Below, one piece after another: positions 24,504-34,075 of a DNA stretch of 64,000 bases; position 1 is the stretch's first letter; every line of letters starts with the position of its first letter. The stretch covers positions 37,309-101,308 of the forward strand of contig NZ_JACHZR010000001.1 of assembly GCF_014193695.1 (NCBI RefSeq). The letters run 5' to 3'. The notes under the pieces were generated by a model. That model saw nothing but the letters and a program-made list of their open reading frames with translations. It ran no database searches and was not told the origin of the DNA. Source of the DNA: Rhizobium sp. BK316 (lineage in GTDB: Bacteria > Pseudomonadota > Alphaproteobacteria > Rhizobiales > Rhizobiaceae). The position numbers and the translations under genes are program-made.

Positions 24504-25787
24504 ATGACTGCACCGCATCCTCCGAGAACTCATATCGGCAATCATCCCCTGCATCCGGAAACCCAGATGCTGAACTATGGCTATGATCCGGAACTCTCCG
24601 AAGGGGCGGTCAAGCCGCCCGTCTTCCTGACGTCCACATTCGTGTTCAACTCCGCCGAAGACGGTCGCGATTTCTTCGATTACGTCTCGGGTCGGAAGGA
24701 GCCGCCGGAAGGAAAAGGGGCAGGCCTTGTCTATTCGCGTTTCAATCATCCAAACAGCGAGATCGTCGAAGATCGACTGGCGGTGTACGAAAAAGCCGAG
24801 AGCGGCGCGGTATTCTCATCGGGAATGTCCGCCATCGCAACGATGCTGCTCGCCTTCGTCCGTCCGGGAGATACAATCCTCCACTCACAGCCGCTTTATG
24901 GCGGGACGGAAACCTTGCTTGCGAAAACCTTCCTCAATTTTGGCGTTTCCGCAGTCGGTTTTGCCGATGGCGTCAGTGAAGTCTCGGTAAAGACAGCGGC
25001 CGAGGAGGCAATGGCCAAGGGCCGTGTCTCTGTCATCCTGATCGAGACGCCTGCAAACCCGACCAACAGCCTTGTCGACATCGCGATGATCCGGCGGATT
25101 GCCAATGTAATCGGTCAGAAACAGGGCCATACGCCTGTCGTCGCCTGCGATAACACGCTCCTTGGCCCGGTCTTCCAGCGCCCGATCGAGCATGGCGCGG
25201 ACATTTCCCTCTACTCCCTGACCAAATATGTCGGCGGCCATTCGGATCTGATCGCCGGGGCAGCGCTTGGCAGCCGGGCGCTGATCAAGCAGGTGAAGGC
25301 GCTTCGCGGCGCAATCGGCACGCAGCTCGATCCGCATTCATGCTGGATGCTCGGGCGTTCGCTTGAAACGCTTCAGATCCGCATGGAGCGCGCCGACAGC
25401 AATGCCAAAGCGGTGGCGGACTTCCTCAGGCAGCATCCCAAGGTCGAAACGATCCACTACCTGCCATATAGCGATCCCGATTCCGCCGTCGGCGGGACAT
25501 TTGCGGCCCAGTGCAGCGGCGCCGGTTCGACATTCTCCTTCGATATCAAGGGTGGCCAGCCGGCCTCGTTCCGGTTTCTGAACGCGCTGAAGATCTTCAA
25601 GCTTGCCGTCAGCCTCGGCGGAACGGAATCCCTGGCATCGCATCCGGCAACCATGACGCATTCGGGCGTGCCGGCCGAGGTGCGCCAGCGCATCGGCGTC
25701 CTCGATGCAACGATCAGGCTATCGATCGGTATCGAACATCCAGACGACCTCATTGCCGATCTCACCCTGGCGCTCGATGCAGCATAA
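24504..25787 (+). CDS. Cystathionine gamma-synthase / methionine gamma-lyase family PLP enzyme
   Basis: A 427-residue Cys/Met-metabolism PLP enzyme. The PLP lysine is K241 in [14 protein letters not shown]. The phosphate-binding Y-S-R of the neighbouring subunit lies at residues 77-79 ([11 protein letters not shown]), SSGMSAI near 105-111 binds the cofactor phosphate, and D216 in [10 protein letters not shown] contacts the pyridine nitrogen. The C-terminal [20 protein letters not shown] is strongly conserved in the family. It carries a longer N-terminus and an insert ([18 protein letters not shown]) typical of the proteobacterial subgroup annotated as cystathionine gamma-synthase family. Synthase, lyase or sulfhydrylase activity cannot be separated by eye. 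GAGGGAG precedes the ATG, below a structured leader. Confidence 0.88.
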   Translation: MTAPHPPRTHIGNHPLHPETQMLNYGYDPELSEGAVKPPVFLTSTFVFNSAEDGRDFFDYVSGRKEPPEGKGAGLVYSRFNHPNSEIVEDRLAVYEKAESGAVFSSGMSAIATMLLAFVRPGDTILHSQPLYGGTETLLAKTFLNFGVSAVGFADGVSEVSVKTAAEEAMAKGRVSVILIETPANPTNSLVDIAMIRRIANVIGQKQGHTPVVACDNTLLGPVFQRPIEHGADISLYSLTKYVGGHSDLIAGAALGSRALIKQVKALRGAIGTQLDPHSCWMLGRSLETLQIRMERADSNAKAVADFLRQHPKVETIHYLPYSDPDSAVGGTFAAQCSGAGSTFSFDIKGGQPASFRFLNALKIFKLAVSLGGTESLASHPATMTHSGVPAEVRQRIGVLDATIRLSIGIEHPDDLIADLTLALDAA

Positions 25788-25968
25788 GCCTCGTCGTCAA
25801 CTCGCAACCGTATTGGGCCGCTCAGCGCCGGCCCGATATCGCTCGGCTGACGTGTTCGGGATTTGAGATGCAGACAGTGCCGCCACAGCCATCCCCTTGC
25901 GACCATCTGTTACTGCCCATCGATCGCGAGACACCTGTGAATCCTGACGGTCGGATCGTCTCGCAGCA

Positions 25969-28900
25969 CTAGCCGCGCAAACTGTCGGGCCTTTCGATGA
26001 AGGCGTTGCCTGAGCCATCAGCGGCAGCTCTGCCACCCGACATCTTCTGCGCCAGGCGTTTGATCGCATCGCCGAGGTCGGCGATCAGGACGTGGCTTGC
26101 AGGAACGACGACGAGCGAAAAGACCGTTGAAACCAGCAATCCGCCAATGACCGCGACCGCCATGGGCGCCCTGAACTCGCCGCCGATCTCGTGGCCGAAT
26201 GCCGCCGGCACCATGCCGGCCACCATTGCCAGCGTCGTCATGACGATCGGGCGCATCCGCTCGGCACAGGCTTCGATTGTCGCTTCGATACGTGACAGGC
26301 CCGACCGCTCGAGCTCGATTGCGAAATCGACAAGCATGATCGAATTCTTCACGACGATGCCCATCAGCATGAGGATCCCGATGACGACCGGCAGCGACAC
26401 GGAATGGCCGGTGAGGATGAGGGAGGCAACGACACCTGAAAGCGCAAGCGGAAGAGGGGTTATGATTGTCAGCGGTGTGAGCGGGCTGCCGAACAGCAAG
26501 ATGAGCACGACCACCACAAGGCTCAAGCCCGCGATCATGGCGAAGGCAAAACTCGCAAAAACGCTGTCCTTGGAATCGGAATCGCCGGTAGCCCGCATTT
26601 CGACTTCCGCTGGCAGCGCCCCGACGGACGGCAAGTTCTTGAGCGCTGCAATGCCTTCGCCTTGCGTGATCCCTGCTGCAAGGTCCGCGCCGATTTCGAC
26701 CCGACGCTGACGCTCCATGCGATGGATGACGGACACGCTTTCGCTTTCCTCCAGGCGTGCGACTGCCTCGAGCGGCACGAGGGTCCCCGATGACGTCACG
26801 ACCCGCAACTGTCGCAGCTTCTCCGACCGGTCTATCCCGGCATCCTCGACGAGCGTGCGGATTGGGATCAACCTGCCGCTGTCCTTGAACGATGGCAGCC
26901 TGGAATCGGCATCGCCCAACGTCGCGACCCTGATTGCTGTGGCGACCTCTCTCGCACTGACGCCAAGATCGGCAGCTTGCTCCGGCGACACGATCACCCC
27001 GAGTTCCGGCTGGCGTGTCGCCTCCGACGAAGCCGGATTGACGAACATCGCGTTGGAGCGCATTTCGGTCAGGATTGCCCGGGCGGCCCGCGACGCCTGC
27101 TCACCATTGGCACTCAGGATTGCGAACGATACATCCCGGCCGCCGCGGTCGTTGATGAATTCGAAGCGAAGGTCGGGAATGGCCTTCAACAGAGCTTCGA
27201 CGCTTTCCTGGATTTGCTCAAGCCCAAGCTTGCGCTGGCGACGATCTGCAATGGACATCACGATGACCGACTTGCGGATGTCACGTACGCCGTCGGACCC
27301 TGATCCGGCGCGCACGAACACGGTCTTGATATCCTCGATCGCCTTGAGACGACGGGCAACCAGATCGCTCACCTCTTCATTGTCGGCAAGGGTCGAGCCT
27401 GGCGGCAGCTCGATCGAAACCGTCATCCGGCCGGTATCCTGCGCCGGCAGAAACGCGCTCGGCAGGAAACCGGCAAGCAGGATCGTCAGGGCAAAGAGGC
27501 CAGCCGCCAGCTCGGCTGTGATCCATCGCCATCTGATGGCCAAGCCGACAAGCCCACGATAACCCGCAATCATGCGCCCTTCCGCAGGCGCTTTGCCCGG
27601 TGACGTCAGGAAGTAGGCGGCAATCAGCGGGGTCACCAGGCGCGCGACCAGGAGCGAGAAGAAGACGGCGATCGCGACCGTCAGGCCGAACTGCCGGAAA
27701 TATTGGCCTACTTCGCCAGGCATCATCCCGACAGGGGCGAAGACGGCAATGATGGCGGCCGAGATTGCAATGACGGCGAGGCCGATCTCGTCGGACGCGT
27801 CGATCGCAGCCTTGTAGGCGCTTTTGCCGAGGCTTTTGTGACGGACGATGTTTTCGATCTCGACGATGGAATCGTCGACGAGAATTCCTGTCACCAGGGT
27901 GATCGCAAGCAGGCTCAGCATGTTGAGCGAGAAGCCGGCCAGTTCCATGACCCAGAAGGTCGGGATTGCCGAAAGCGGCAGGCTCATGGCGGCAATGACG
28001 GTGGCGCGCCAGTCGCGCAGGAACAGGAAGACGACGACCACGGCAAGAATGGCCCCCTCGATGAGCGTGCTGCGGGCAGACAGAAAGTTGGCGAGCGTCA
28101 GCGTGACGCTGTCGTCGACGATTTTGAACTCCGTTCCGGGCCTTGAGCCGGCCATCTCCTCAAGAGCCGAGGCAACTTTTTCGGCAACGTCGACGTCTCC
28201 TGCGCCCGTCGCCTTGTAGACCGTAAAGCCGATCGCCGGCTCGCCGTCGACGCGCGCAAAATCCTGCCGCTTCTCCCTCGTGTCGGCAACCGCAGCGACA
28301 TCGGAGACCGAGACGCTCTTTCCCTGCGGCAAGGCAAGACGAATGGCCCTGAGCTCGTCGAGGGTTGAAACGGCTGCCTTGGTTGCCACCGTCATGTCCT
28401 GCGCGTCGACACTGCCCCGCCCGGACGGCAGATTGAACTGGCTTGCGGCGATCTGATCGCTGACCGAGGCCACCGTCAGGCCGAGAGGAGCGAGCCTATC
28501 CGCCTTCAGGAGAACGTGGATTTCCCGATTGACGGTACCGACGAGTTCGACGCGGCCAATTCCGGCCAGTCCCTGGAGTTTTCTCACGACGACGTCGCTG
28601 ACGAAAAAGGACAGATCTTCCGCCGACATCGAGCCGTTATGGGCCGAATAGGTGACGACCGGCTGGTTTTCGGGATCGATCCTGTCGATGACAGGTTCAT
28701 CAATGGCCGCCGGCAGCCGATCACGGATCTTCGTGACCGCGTCCCTGACGTCGGAGACGGCTCGGTCGACCGGCACGCCGATTTCAAACTCGACCTTGGT
28801 CTCCGATCGACCTTCCGAAATCGTGGACTCGATATGCTTGATATCGGGAAGGGCCGCGACGCTGTCCTCGATAAGCCTGGTGATCTGGATTTCGATCTGA

Positions 28901-29070
28901 TCGGGTGCTGCCGCGGATTCTTCGACGGTCACACCGACTGCCGGGACATTAATGGCCGGAAAATAGGTGATCGGCAGCGTTGCGTAGCTCTTCAGCCCGA
29001 GGCCTGTGAGGATGACGAACAGGAGAATGACGGGCAGCGGGGTACGGATCGCCCATGCGGAGATGTTCAT
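25969..29070 (-). CDS. RND efflux pump inner-membrane transporter
   Basis: A 1033-residue resistance-nodulation-division transporter (AcrB/MexF-like superfamily, hydrophobe/amphiphile type). Features are a first membrane helix at residues about 10-30 (MNISAWAIRTPLPVILLFVI), two large periplasmic loops, and the proton-relay aspartate pair in TGILVDDSIVEIENIV. FAPVGMMPGEVGQYFRQFG and a repeated second half, with GIVVKNSIMLVDFAIELERS, complete the pattern. The gene follows the adaptor by 9 bases, so both are co-expressed. No TolC-type outer-membrane gene is adjacent. The pump probably exports lipophilic compounds, but the substrate is not evident. Confidence 0.95.
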   Translation of the reverse strand: MNISAWAIRTPLPVILLFVILTGLGLKSYATLPITYFPAINVPAVGVTVEESAAAPDQIEIQITRLIEDSVAALPDIKHIESTISEGRSETKVEFEIGVPVDRAVSDVRDAVTKIRDRLPAAIDEPVIDRIDPENQPVVTYSAHNGSMSAEDLSFFVSDVVVRKLQGLAGIGRVELVGTVNREIHVLLKADRLAPLGLTVASVSDQIAASQFNLPSGRGSVDAQDMTVATKAAVSTLDELRAIRLALPQGKSVSVSDVAAVADTREKRQDFARVDGEPAIGFTVYKATGAGDVDVAEKVASALEEMAGSRPGTEFKIVDDSVTLTLANFLSARSTLIEGAILAVVVVFLFLRDWRATVIAAMSLPLSAIPTFWVMELAGFSLNMLSLLAITLVTGILVDDSIVEIENIVRHKSLGKSAYKAAIDASDEIGLAVIAISAAIIAVFAPVGMMPGEVGQYFRQFGLTVAIAVFFSLLVARLVTPLIAAYFLTSPGKAPAEGRMIAGYRGLVGLAIRWRWITAELAAGLFALTILLAGFLPSAFLPAQDTGRMTVSIELPPGSTLADNEEVSDLVARRLKAIEDIKTVFVRAGSGSDGVRDIRKSVIVMSIADRRQRKLGLEQIQESVEALLKAIPDLRFEFINDRGGRDVSFAILSANGEQASRAARAILTEMRSNAMFVNPASSEATRQPELGVIVSPEQAADLGVSAREVATAIRVATLGDADSRLPSFKDSGRLIPIRTLVEDAGIDRSEKLRQLRVVTSSGTLVPLEAVARLEESESVSVIHRMERQRRVEIGADLAAGITQGEGIAALKNLPSVGALPAEVEMRATGDSDSKDSVFASFAFAMIAGLSLVVVVLILLFGSPLTPLTIITPLPLALSGVVASLILTGHSVSLPVVIGILMLMGIVVKNSIMLVDFAIELERSGLSRIEATIEACAERMRPIVMTTLAMVAGMVPAAFGHEIGGEFRAPMAVAVIGGLLVSTVFSLVVVPASHVLIADLGDAIKRLAQKMSGGRAAADGSGNAFIERPDSLRG

Positions 29071-29079
29071 CGGATAACC

Positions 29080-30324
29080 TCAGTTGCTTTCGGAAACCGG
29101 GCCTGCATCGGTCTGCACCACGACCGGGACTGCGTGATCGCCGGCCTCCATGAAGCCGCCCGACTTCGTCACCACCAAGTCGCCTTCGTCGACGCCGGAG
29201 CGGATCTGAACGAAACCGGCTTGGCGAAAACCGAGCGAAACCGGCTTTCGTTCGATGCTGTTGTCCCTGAGGATCTTGATCGACGGTTCCTCGCCGGAAC
29301 CGGCAATCGCCGAGGCGGGCAGGAATATGCTTTTGCTGCTTCCGATCTCGACACGTGCCGAGGCAAAGGCGCCGATCGGTGCCGCCAATCCACGGGGCAG
29401 GGTGATCCGGGCGCGTCCGAGCCGTGTCCGGTCGGCAAGCGCCGGCGCGACGAAACGGACGGTGCCTGTCAAACCATCACGACCGTCGCCGAGAAAAACA
29501 TGAGCGACGGCGCCGACGGGCACGACATCGAACTGGGCCTGCGGGATTTCCGCTTCCAGTTCGAGCTGGTCGTCATTTGCGATGACGAAAAGTTGCTCGC
29601 TGGATGAGGAAGCGGTCGCGCCGACCTTGGCGGACCGGTTGATGATCCGGCCGGCCACCGGCGCAACAATCGTCGCATAGCTCAGTCGCAATTCAATATC
29701 CTTGCGCTCCGCAGCGACAGTTTTGGCGGCTGCTTCTGCCGACTGGACAGCCTGCCTGCTGGCTCGCACCGTCACCTCTGCGCGCGCGAGCGCCTTTTGT
29801 CGCTGCTCAAGCGCTTCTTGCGACATCAACCCCTTGGGAACGAGCTTTTGCGCGCGCGTAAGATCTGCCTCTGCTTCCTCCTGCGAAATCAAGGCATTGT
29901 CGAGCGCGCTTGAGGCCTGCCCGAGTTGTGCTGCCGCGCTCGCCGCCTGCGCGTCGTTTTGCATAAGCTCGACATCGATCCTCGATGTATCCAGTGTCGC
30001 AAGCACTTGTCCGCGGTTGACAAGATCGCCTTCCTCGGCTGCGATCGAGACTATCCGGGCTCCGGAGAGATCGGTATTGACGAGCGTCGTTTCCCTTGCA
30101 ACGACCGTGCCGACGACGGAAACGCTCTGTTCGAGAACCTGGGCTCTCGCAGCGATGACCGACACTTTCGGCGCCTCCATGTCAGCGGCGAAACCGTGGA
30201 TCGGCAGCCCCGCGGTCGCAGACAGCAGGGCGATCGATACCAGGCGACCCGTTCTGGAGTTTTGGAACGGTCGGTCGCCCTGCGACAGGCAGAGCGTGCG
30301 AGAGAGCGGCATGAAGGAGGTCAT
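29080..30324 (-). CDS. RND efflux periplasmic adaptor subunit
   Basis: A 414-residue membrane-fusion (HlyD/AcrA) protein. An N-terminal signal or anchor segment is seen near residues 25-47 (GRLVSIALLSATAGLPIHGF). A lipoyl half-domain follows (VSVVGTVVARETTLVN, then GDLVNRGQVLATLDTSRIDV). A coiled coil of about 110 residues is rich in Ala/Gln/Glu. The second lipoyl half is LRLSYATIVAPVAGRIINRS, and a beta-barrel region contains FDVVPVGAVAHVFLGDG. The length is typical. It lies 100 bases after the MipA gene and is directly coupled to the RND gene. It should bridge the pump to an outer-membrane channel encoded elsewhere. Confidence 0.93.
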   Translation of the reverse strand: MTSFMPLSRTLCLSQGDRPFQNSRTGRLVSIALLSATAGLPIHGFAADMEAPKVSVIAARAQVLEQSVSVVGTVVARETTLVNTDLSGARIVSIAAEEGDLVNRGQVLATLDTSRIDVELMQNDAQAASAAAQLGQASSALDNALISQEEAEADLTRAQKLVPKGLMSQEALEQRQKALARAEVTVRASRQAVQSAEAAAKTVAAERKDIELRLSYATIVAPVAGRIINRSAKVGATASSSSEQLFVIANDDQLELEAEIPQAQFDVVPVGAVAHVFLGDGRDGLTGTVRFVAPALADRTRLGRARITLPRGLAAPIGAFASARVEIGSSKSIFLPASAIAGSGEEPSIKILRDNSIERKPVSLGFRQAGFVQIRSGVDEGDLVVTKSGGFMEAGDHAVPVVVQTDAGPVSESN

Positions 30325-30424
30325 CTATTCATTCCCTGCGCGATTCTTGTTTGATTGCCGGATATTCAAGGCCGCCGCGTCGGCGACCCCTTGGGTTTTG
30401 AACAGGATGCTTCGACCAGCCGAG

Positions 30425-31282
30425 TCAGAACCGGTAACCCAGCATCAGCATGGTTTTCGACTGAACCTTTTCCTTGACGATTGGGCTGTCTGCCGCGTCT
30501 CCGACCAGGAAGCCCACGCCTTGTTCACCCCTGACCACCCAGTTCTCGTTGATCAGGTAGGTGGCCGAGGCGGAGAGATCGACGCTCTTGATCCCAGCCC
30601 CGGCCTTGTATTGCGCATAGCCGGAACGGGCCGATTGGGCCGCGTCGACACCGAAATAGGCTTCCATGTAGTTGTCGTCCGCAAAGGTGGCAGAGGCCTC
30701 GGCGCCGAGGATGAGATGCTCGGACAGGGGCTGCGAGATTGCCGCGCCGGCGGTTGCGAGCAGGCCGTCGCTTCCGCCGATCGTCTTGTCGACCGAGACG
30801 AAGAAACTGGCGGGTCCAAACGTATAGGTGGCCTTGCCGCCGACCGTCACGCCGAAATCGATGTCGCCCATACCGCGCAGCGCGTCAGCATCGTCTTCGT
30901 CACGGCCCATGTCGTAGCCGACATTGACGTCGAGGCGGAAAGCATCCTTCTCGAAGGCCTTTATGTCGATGCCGGTCGGATCGATGGTGATCCGGTCGAA
31001 GAATTCGGCCGAAACGAAGGGGAAAGGCGAGACTTCAAACTCATCGCTTCCCTCATATTTCGGATTGAAGGAAGCGCCGGCACCGATGACGACGTGCCAA
31101 TCGCGCAACGTCTGGCGGACCGGGCCGAAACGCTCCGGGTCCGGCGGTGGCGGTTCCTGCGCGGTCTGCCCGTCGCTTGTGAAGTCGGCGGCTTGCACGG
31201 CAAAGGGCGATAAGAACAGCGACGCCACGGCGATGGAAAGCAGCCGGGACCGATCGGCGGTCAGTTTGTTAGAGGCAGACAT
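30425..31282 (-). CDS. MipA/OmpV-family outer membrane protein
   Basis: A 285-residue outer-membrane beta-barrel of the MipA/OmpV family. The chosen ATG at 31282 is preceded by CGGAG and gives a signal peptide (LLSIAVASLFLSPFAVQA-AD). A longer frame up to 31441 adds sequence that does not look exported. The mature part has alternating strands, including DWHVVIGAGASFNPKYEGSD and YDMGRDEDDADALRGMGDID, and ends in the outer-membrane phenylalanine motif (MLMLGYRF). Members are linked to MltA/peptidoglycan machinery or to antibiotic and stress responses. It is the first gene of the operon with the RND adaptor and pump and diverges from the two-component genes. Confidence 0.87.
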   Translation of the reverse strand: MSASNKLTADRSRLLSIAVASLFLSPFAVQAADFTSDGQTAQEPPPPDPERFGPVRQTLRDWHVVIGAGASFNPKYEGSDEFEVSPFPFVSAEFFDRITIDPTGIDIKAFEKDAFRLDVNVGYDMGRDEDDADALRGMGDIDFGVTVGGKATYTFGPASFFVSVDKTIGGSDGLLATAGAAISQPLSEHLILGAEASATFADDNYMEAYFGVDAAQSARSGYAQYKAGAGIKSVDLSASATYLINENWVVRGEQGVGFLVGDAADSPIVKEKVQSKTMLMLGYRF

Positions 31283-31507
31283 GAATGCTCCGAGGTTGAC
31301 TTCGCGTGCATCCCCCGAGACCGACCTGGAAGCACGCCACGCCTCAGCAGTGCCATGCACGATGGGCATTGCGTGTTGGATGTTGTTAAGAATTGTTTCT
31401 GCTTGGGCGGCGGGTTCTGCGTCATAGAAACATTTCTTCACAATCGCGGGAGAGGACGGCCTCGCCCGTCATGATAAGGATGAGGCCGAAGAACGGAGGT
31501 GGCGTGA

Positions 31508-32257
31508 TTGGTTGATGAGCGCGCACGAGCGGCCGTCGAACGGCCGAGGATCCTGATCGTCGAGGACGATCGTCAGATTGCCGAAATGCTGCGGGACAGT
31601 CTCGTCGAGCAGGGTATGGATGCGGAGCTCGCGGGCGACGGTGCAGCGATGGACGCGAAGATGCGTGCGATGCCCTTCGATCTCGTTGTCCTCGATGTCA
31701 TGCTGCCGGGCGAAGACGGTTTCAGTCTCTGCCGGCGCCTGCGCGCAGGTGGCGGCATCCCAATCCTGATGCTGACATCCTTGAGCACCGACATCGACAG
31801 GATCGTCGGGCTGGAGATTGGCGCGGACGACTACGTCACCAAACCCTTCGTTCTGCGTGAACTCCTGGCCCGAATCAAAGGCCTCCTGCGCCGGTCGGGC
31901 TTGTCGGCACAGCGGGGGGCGAAACCCGCGCCGCGATTGTTGCGTTTCGAGGGCTGGCGGATTGATCCGGCCCGGCGTCAGGTCCACGATCCGGCCCAGG
32001 CCAGGATTGCCATGACCACCCACGAGTTCGATCTGCTTCTTGCCTTTTGCAGCAATGCCGGTCGGGTTCTGACGCGCGAGCAGTTGCTTGCGGTCACGCA
32101 TGCGGGGCTCGCCGGTCCTATCGAGCGCAGCATCGACGTGCATATCAGCCGGCTCAGACAGAAGATCGAGAAGGATCCCCGCGATCCGCTTCTCATCAAG
32201 ACGGTCCGGCTTGGCGGTTACGTGTTTACCGCGCGGGTGGAAGAGGCCGATGTTTAG
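31508..32257 (+). CDS. OmpR-family response regulator
   Basis: A 249-residue two-component response regulator. The receiver domain spans residues about 13-125: acidic pair in LIVEDDRQ, phospho-acceptor D63 in VVLDVMLPGEDG, and switch lysine in YVTKPF. The winged-helix DNA-binding domain covers about 145-245 (FDLLLAFCSNAGRVLTREQL, then SIDVHISRLRQKIEKDPRDP). The start is a TTG at 31508, supported by a strong GGAGGTGG site at the right spacing; no ATG is available before the receiver. The stop overlaps the kinase start by eight bases. It is divergent from the MipA/RND operon and probably controls it. Confidence 0.92.
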   Translation: MVDERARAAVERPRILIVEDDRQIAEMLRDSLVEQGMDAELAGDGAAMDAKMRAMPFDLVVLDVMLPGEDGFSLCRRLRAGGGIPILMLTSLSTDIDRIVGLEIGADDYVTKPFVLRELLARIKGLLRRSGLSAQRGAKPAPRLLRFEGWRIDPARRQVHDPAQARIAMTTHEFDLLLAFCSNAGRVLTREQLLAVTHAGLAGPIERSIDVHISRLRQKIEKDPRDPLLIKTVRLGGYVFTARVEEADV

Positions 32258-33560
32258 ACGCCTGCATCGTGTCACGATGACGATCCGCGGCCAGATCACC
32301 ATCATCATTCTGGTTGCGCTGGTGACGATCATCACCATGGGTGATGCGGTGGAGCGCTGGGCCAGGGAAGATCTTGCCGCCCCGGATCTCGAGAATATCG
32401 CCGAAAAGCTGAACGCCATCGCCGAGCTTCTCGGACCCGCCTCGCCTGAAGATCGGCAGATCATCCTCGCCAACGCACGTCGCGCCGGCTGGGACATCGA
32501 ACTCACGCCGAAGGCGACCGCGAGCCGGTTTGTACAGTCTTCGAGCCATCAGAGCTTTCTGGACATAGTCGCTGCGCGGTTGTTTCCACCAGACAACGAG
32601 CCGCCCATCGGCGGCTGGCAGACCTTCCTCGATGACCGGCGGGTGATTGCCGCGCGTGTCGACGACGGCACGATCGTCATCACCTCTGGTTTTCCGGATT
32701 CCATGCTGAGCAGCGCGTTCCTGGGACGCGGCCCCTATTACTTCGTCGCCTTTTTCGTATTGATCGGTTTTTTCTTCATATTCGCGATCAGAGCGATCAC
32801 GGAACCCATACAGCGCATTGCCCATGCGGCGGCGGTTTCCGATATCACCACCGGTTCCCCTGTTTTCGAGGAGAGGGGAACGGTCGAGATCGTTGCATTG
32901 GCCCGGGCATTAAACGGCATGCGTCGGCGCATCCGTCTGATGATCGAAGCCCGTACCCGGATGCTGCGCGGCATCGGCCACGATCTGCGCACGCCGCTGA
33001 CGCGACTGAAACTGCGTGTGGAGCGGATGGGCGACGGCGGTCAGAAAGACGCCCTGCTTTCCGACATCGATCGGATCGAGAGCCTCCTGGTGGAGAGCCT
33101 GAACTATCTTAGAAACGACTATGCGACCGAGATGATCGAGCTCGTAGACGTCGCCAGCATCCTGCAGACGGTCTGCAGCGAGTTTGCCGATATCGGCCAC
33201 GCCGTCCGATACACCGGGCCGAACCGGCTTCTGGCCAGGTGCCGGCCGCTTTCCATCACGCGCGCCGTCACCAATCTTTGCGACAACGCCGTTAAATTTG
33301 CAGGCAAGGTCGAGGTGACGATGGCAGAGCGGCCGGAAACCGTAATGATCATCGTTGAAGATGACGGCCCCGGTATTCCGCAGGAACTTAGAGAGCGGGT
33401 CCTTGAGCCGTTCTTCAAGTCGGACCAGTCTCGTGCTGGAGGCGGCTTCGGCCTCGGTCTATCGATCGTCGCAGATATCGTTCACGCCCACCAAGGCACA
33501 TTGGAGTTGCGACAGCGCAATCCCGTCGGTCTCAGCGTTGTTGTCGCGATACCGAAATGA
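32250..33560 (+). CDS. Two-component sensor histidine kinase (EnvZ-like)
   Basis: A 436-residue membrane histidine kinase starting MFRRLHRVTMTIRGQITIII; the ATG overlaps the regulator's stop codon region. TM1 is at about 12-30 and TM2 at about 163-183, bracketing a sensor loop of about 130 residues, followed by HAMP. The H-box is GIGHDLRTPLTRLKLR with H244. The N-box NLCDNAVKFAG, G1 EDDGPGIP and G2 GGFGLGLSI complete the ATPase. In frame, open sequence continues further upstream inside the regulator gene, but it is not membrane-like. With the regulator it forms a cognate pair, presumably sensing envelope stress or a toxic compound exported by the divergent pump. Confidence 0.93.
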   Translation: MFRRLHRVTMTIRGQITIIILVALVTIITMGDAVERWAREDLAAPDLENIAEKLNAIAELLGPASPEDRQIILANARRAGWDIELTPKATASRFVQSSSHQSFLDIVAARLFPPDNEPPIGGWQTFLDDRRVIAARVDDGTIVITSGFPDSMLSSAFLGRGPYYFVAFFVLIGFFFIFAIRAITEPIQRIAHAAAVSDITTGSPVFEERGTVEIVALARALNGMRRRIRLMIEARTRMLRGIGHDLRTPLTRLKLRVERMGDGGQKDALLSDIDRIESLLVESLNYLRNDYATEMIELVDVASILQTVCSEFADIGHAVRYTGPNRLLARCRPLSITRAVTNLCDNAVKFAGKVEVTMAERPETVMIIVEDDGPGIPQELRERVLEPFFKSDQSRAGGGFGLGLSIVADIVHAHQGTLELRQRNPVGLSVVVAIPK

Positions 33561-34075
33561 AGGGCGAAGCGGCAATCTGCAATCTGCTATCTAAGGTTCT
33601 TCAATGATCGCCGTCCGACGTGCATGTTCGGTGTTGAAGATCGATCGGTCGCTTTAGGTCTACAAGTCCAGGCGTGATGAGCAGGCCGAATTGAAGCTCG
33701 GGATCAAAGACATCTGTCAGACACGGGTATCGAACTCCTTGCAAGGCTTTAGAAGCCGTTGCCGTTGCGAGCCAAATTGAAACATTCTCGTTGGTTCAAT
33801 TATCTCTGATAGGAATTCGTTACCGATAGCCATAGTGCATTCGCAATTATGCTAATATTTAGTGTAGATTGCCCCTGGATTTATGTTGTTTGCCGCGGCA
33901 GCAATAGAAAAAGAAATGGAACATTCACCTCATCGCCTGCTGTTTGGTGAGAAGGTGAATGTTCGTTTCCATCTTTTTCTTCGTAGTCGAATTGTCTTTC
34001 TTTTTTCGGGAATTGGTGGTCTCGGGCGCAACTGTCTGTGCAGATGTTATTCTATCGCTGCGGGGAGGGCGGATG
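33561..34075. other. Intergenic region before the giant gene pair
   Basis: About 515 bases without a supported gene. From about 33780 the DNA becomes AT-rich (TTCAATTATCTCTGATAGG and following), in contrast to its neighbours, and it contains the 12-base inverted repeat at 33919-33964. Short open frames here start within that repeat and give odd Phe-rich sequence; I regard them as non-coding. The promoter of the giant genes probably lies here. Confidence 0.5.
33919..33964. promoter_or_regulatory. 12-base inverted repeat upstream of the giant gene pair
   Basis: GAACATTCACCT (33919-33930) is perfectly mirrored by AGGTGAATGTTC (33953-33964) around a 22-base loop. It lies about 110 bases upstream of the first giant gene. 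It could be a leader stem-loop or an operator for a dimeric regulator; no U-tract follows, so it is not a standard terminator. Confidence 0.5.

Noticed and set aside
32088..32249. In-frame extension of the histidine kinase
   Set aside because: It lies inside the response regulator gene and is Arg/Ser-rich. The ATG at 32250 starts directly before the first membrane helix.
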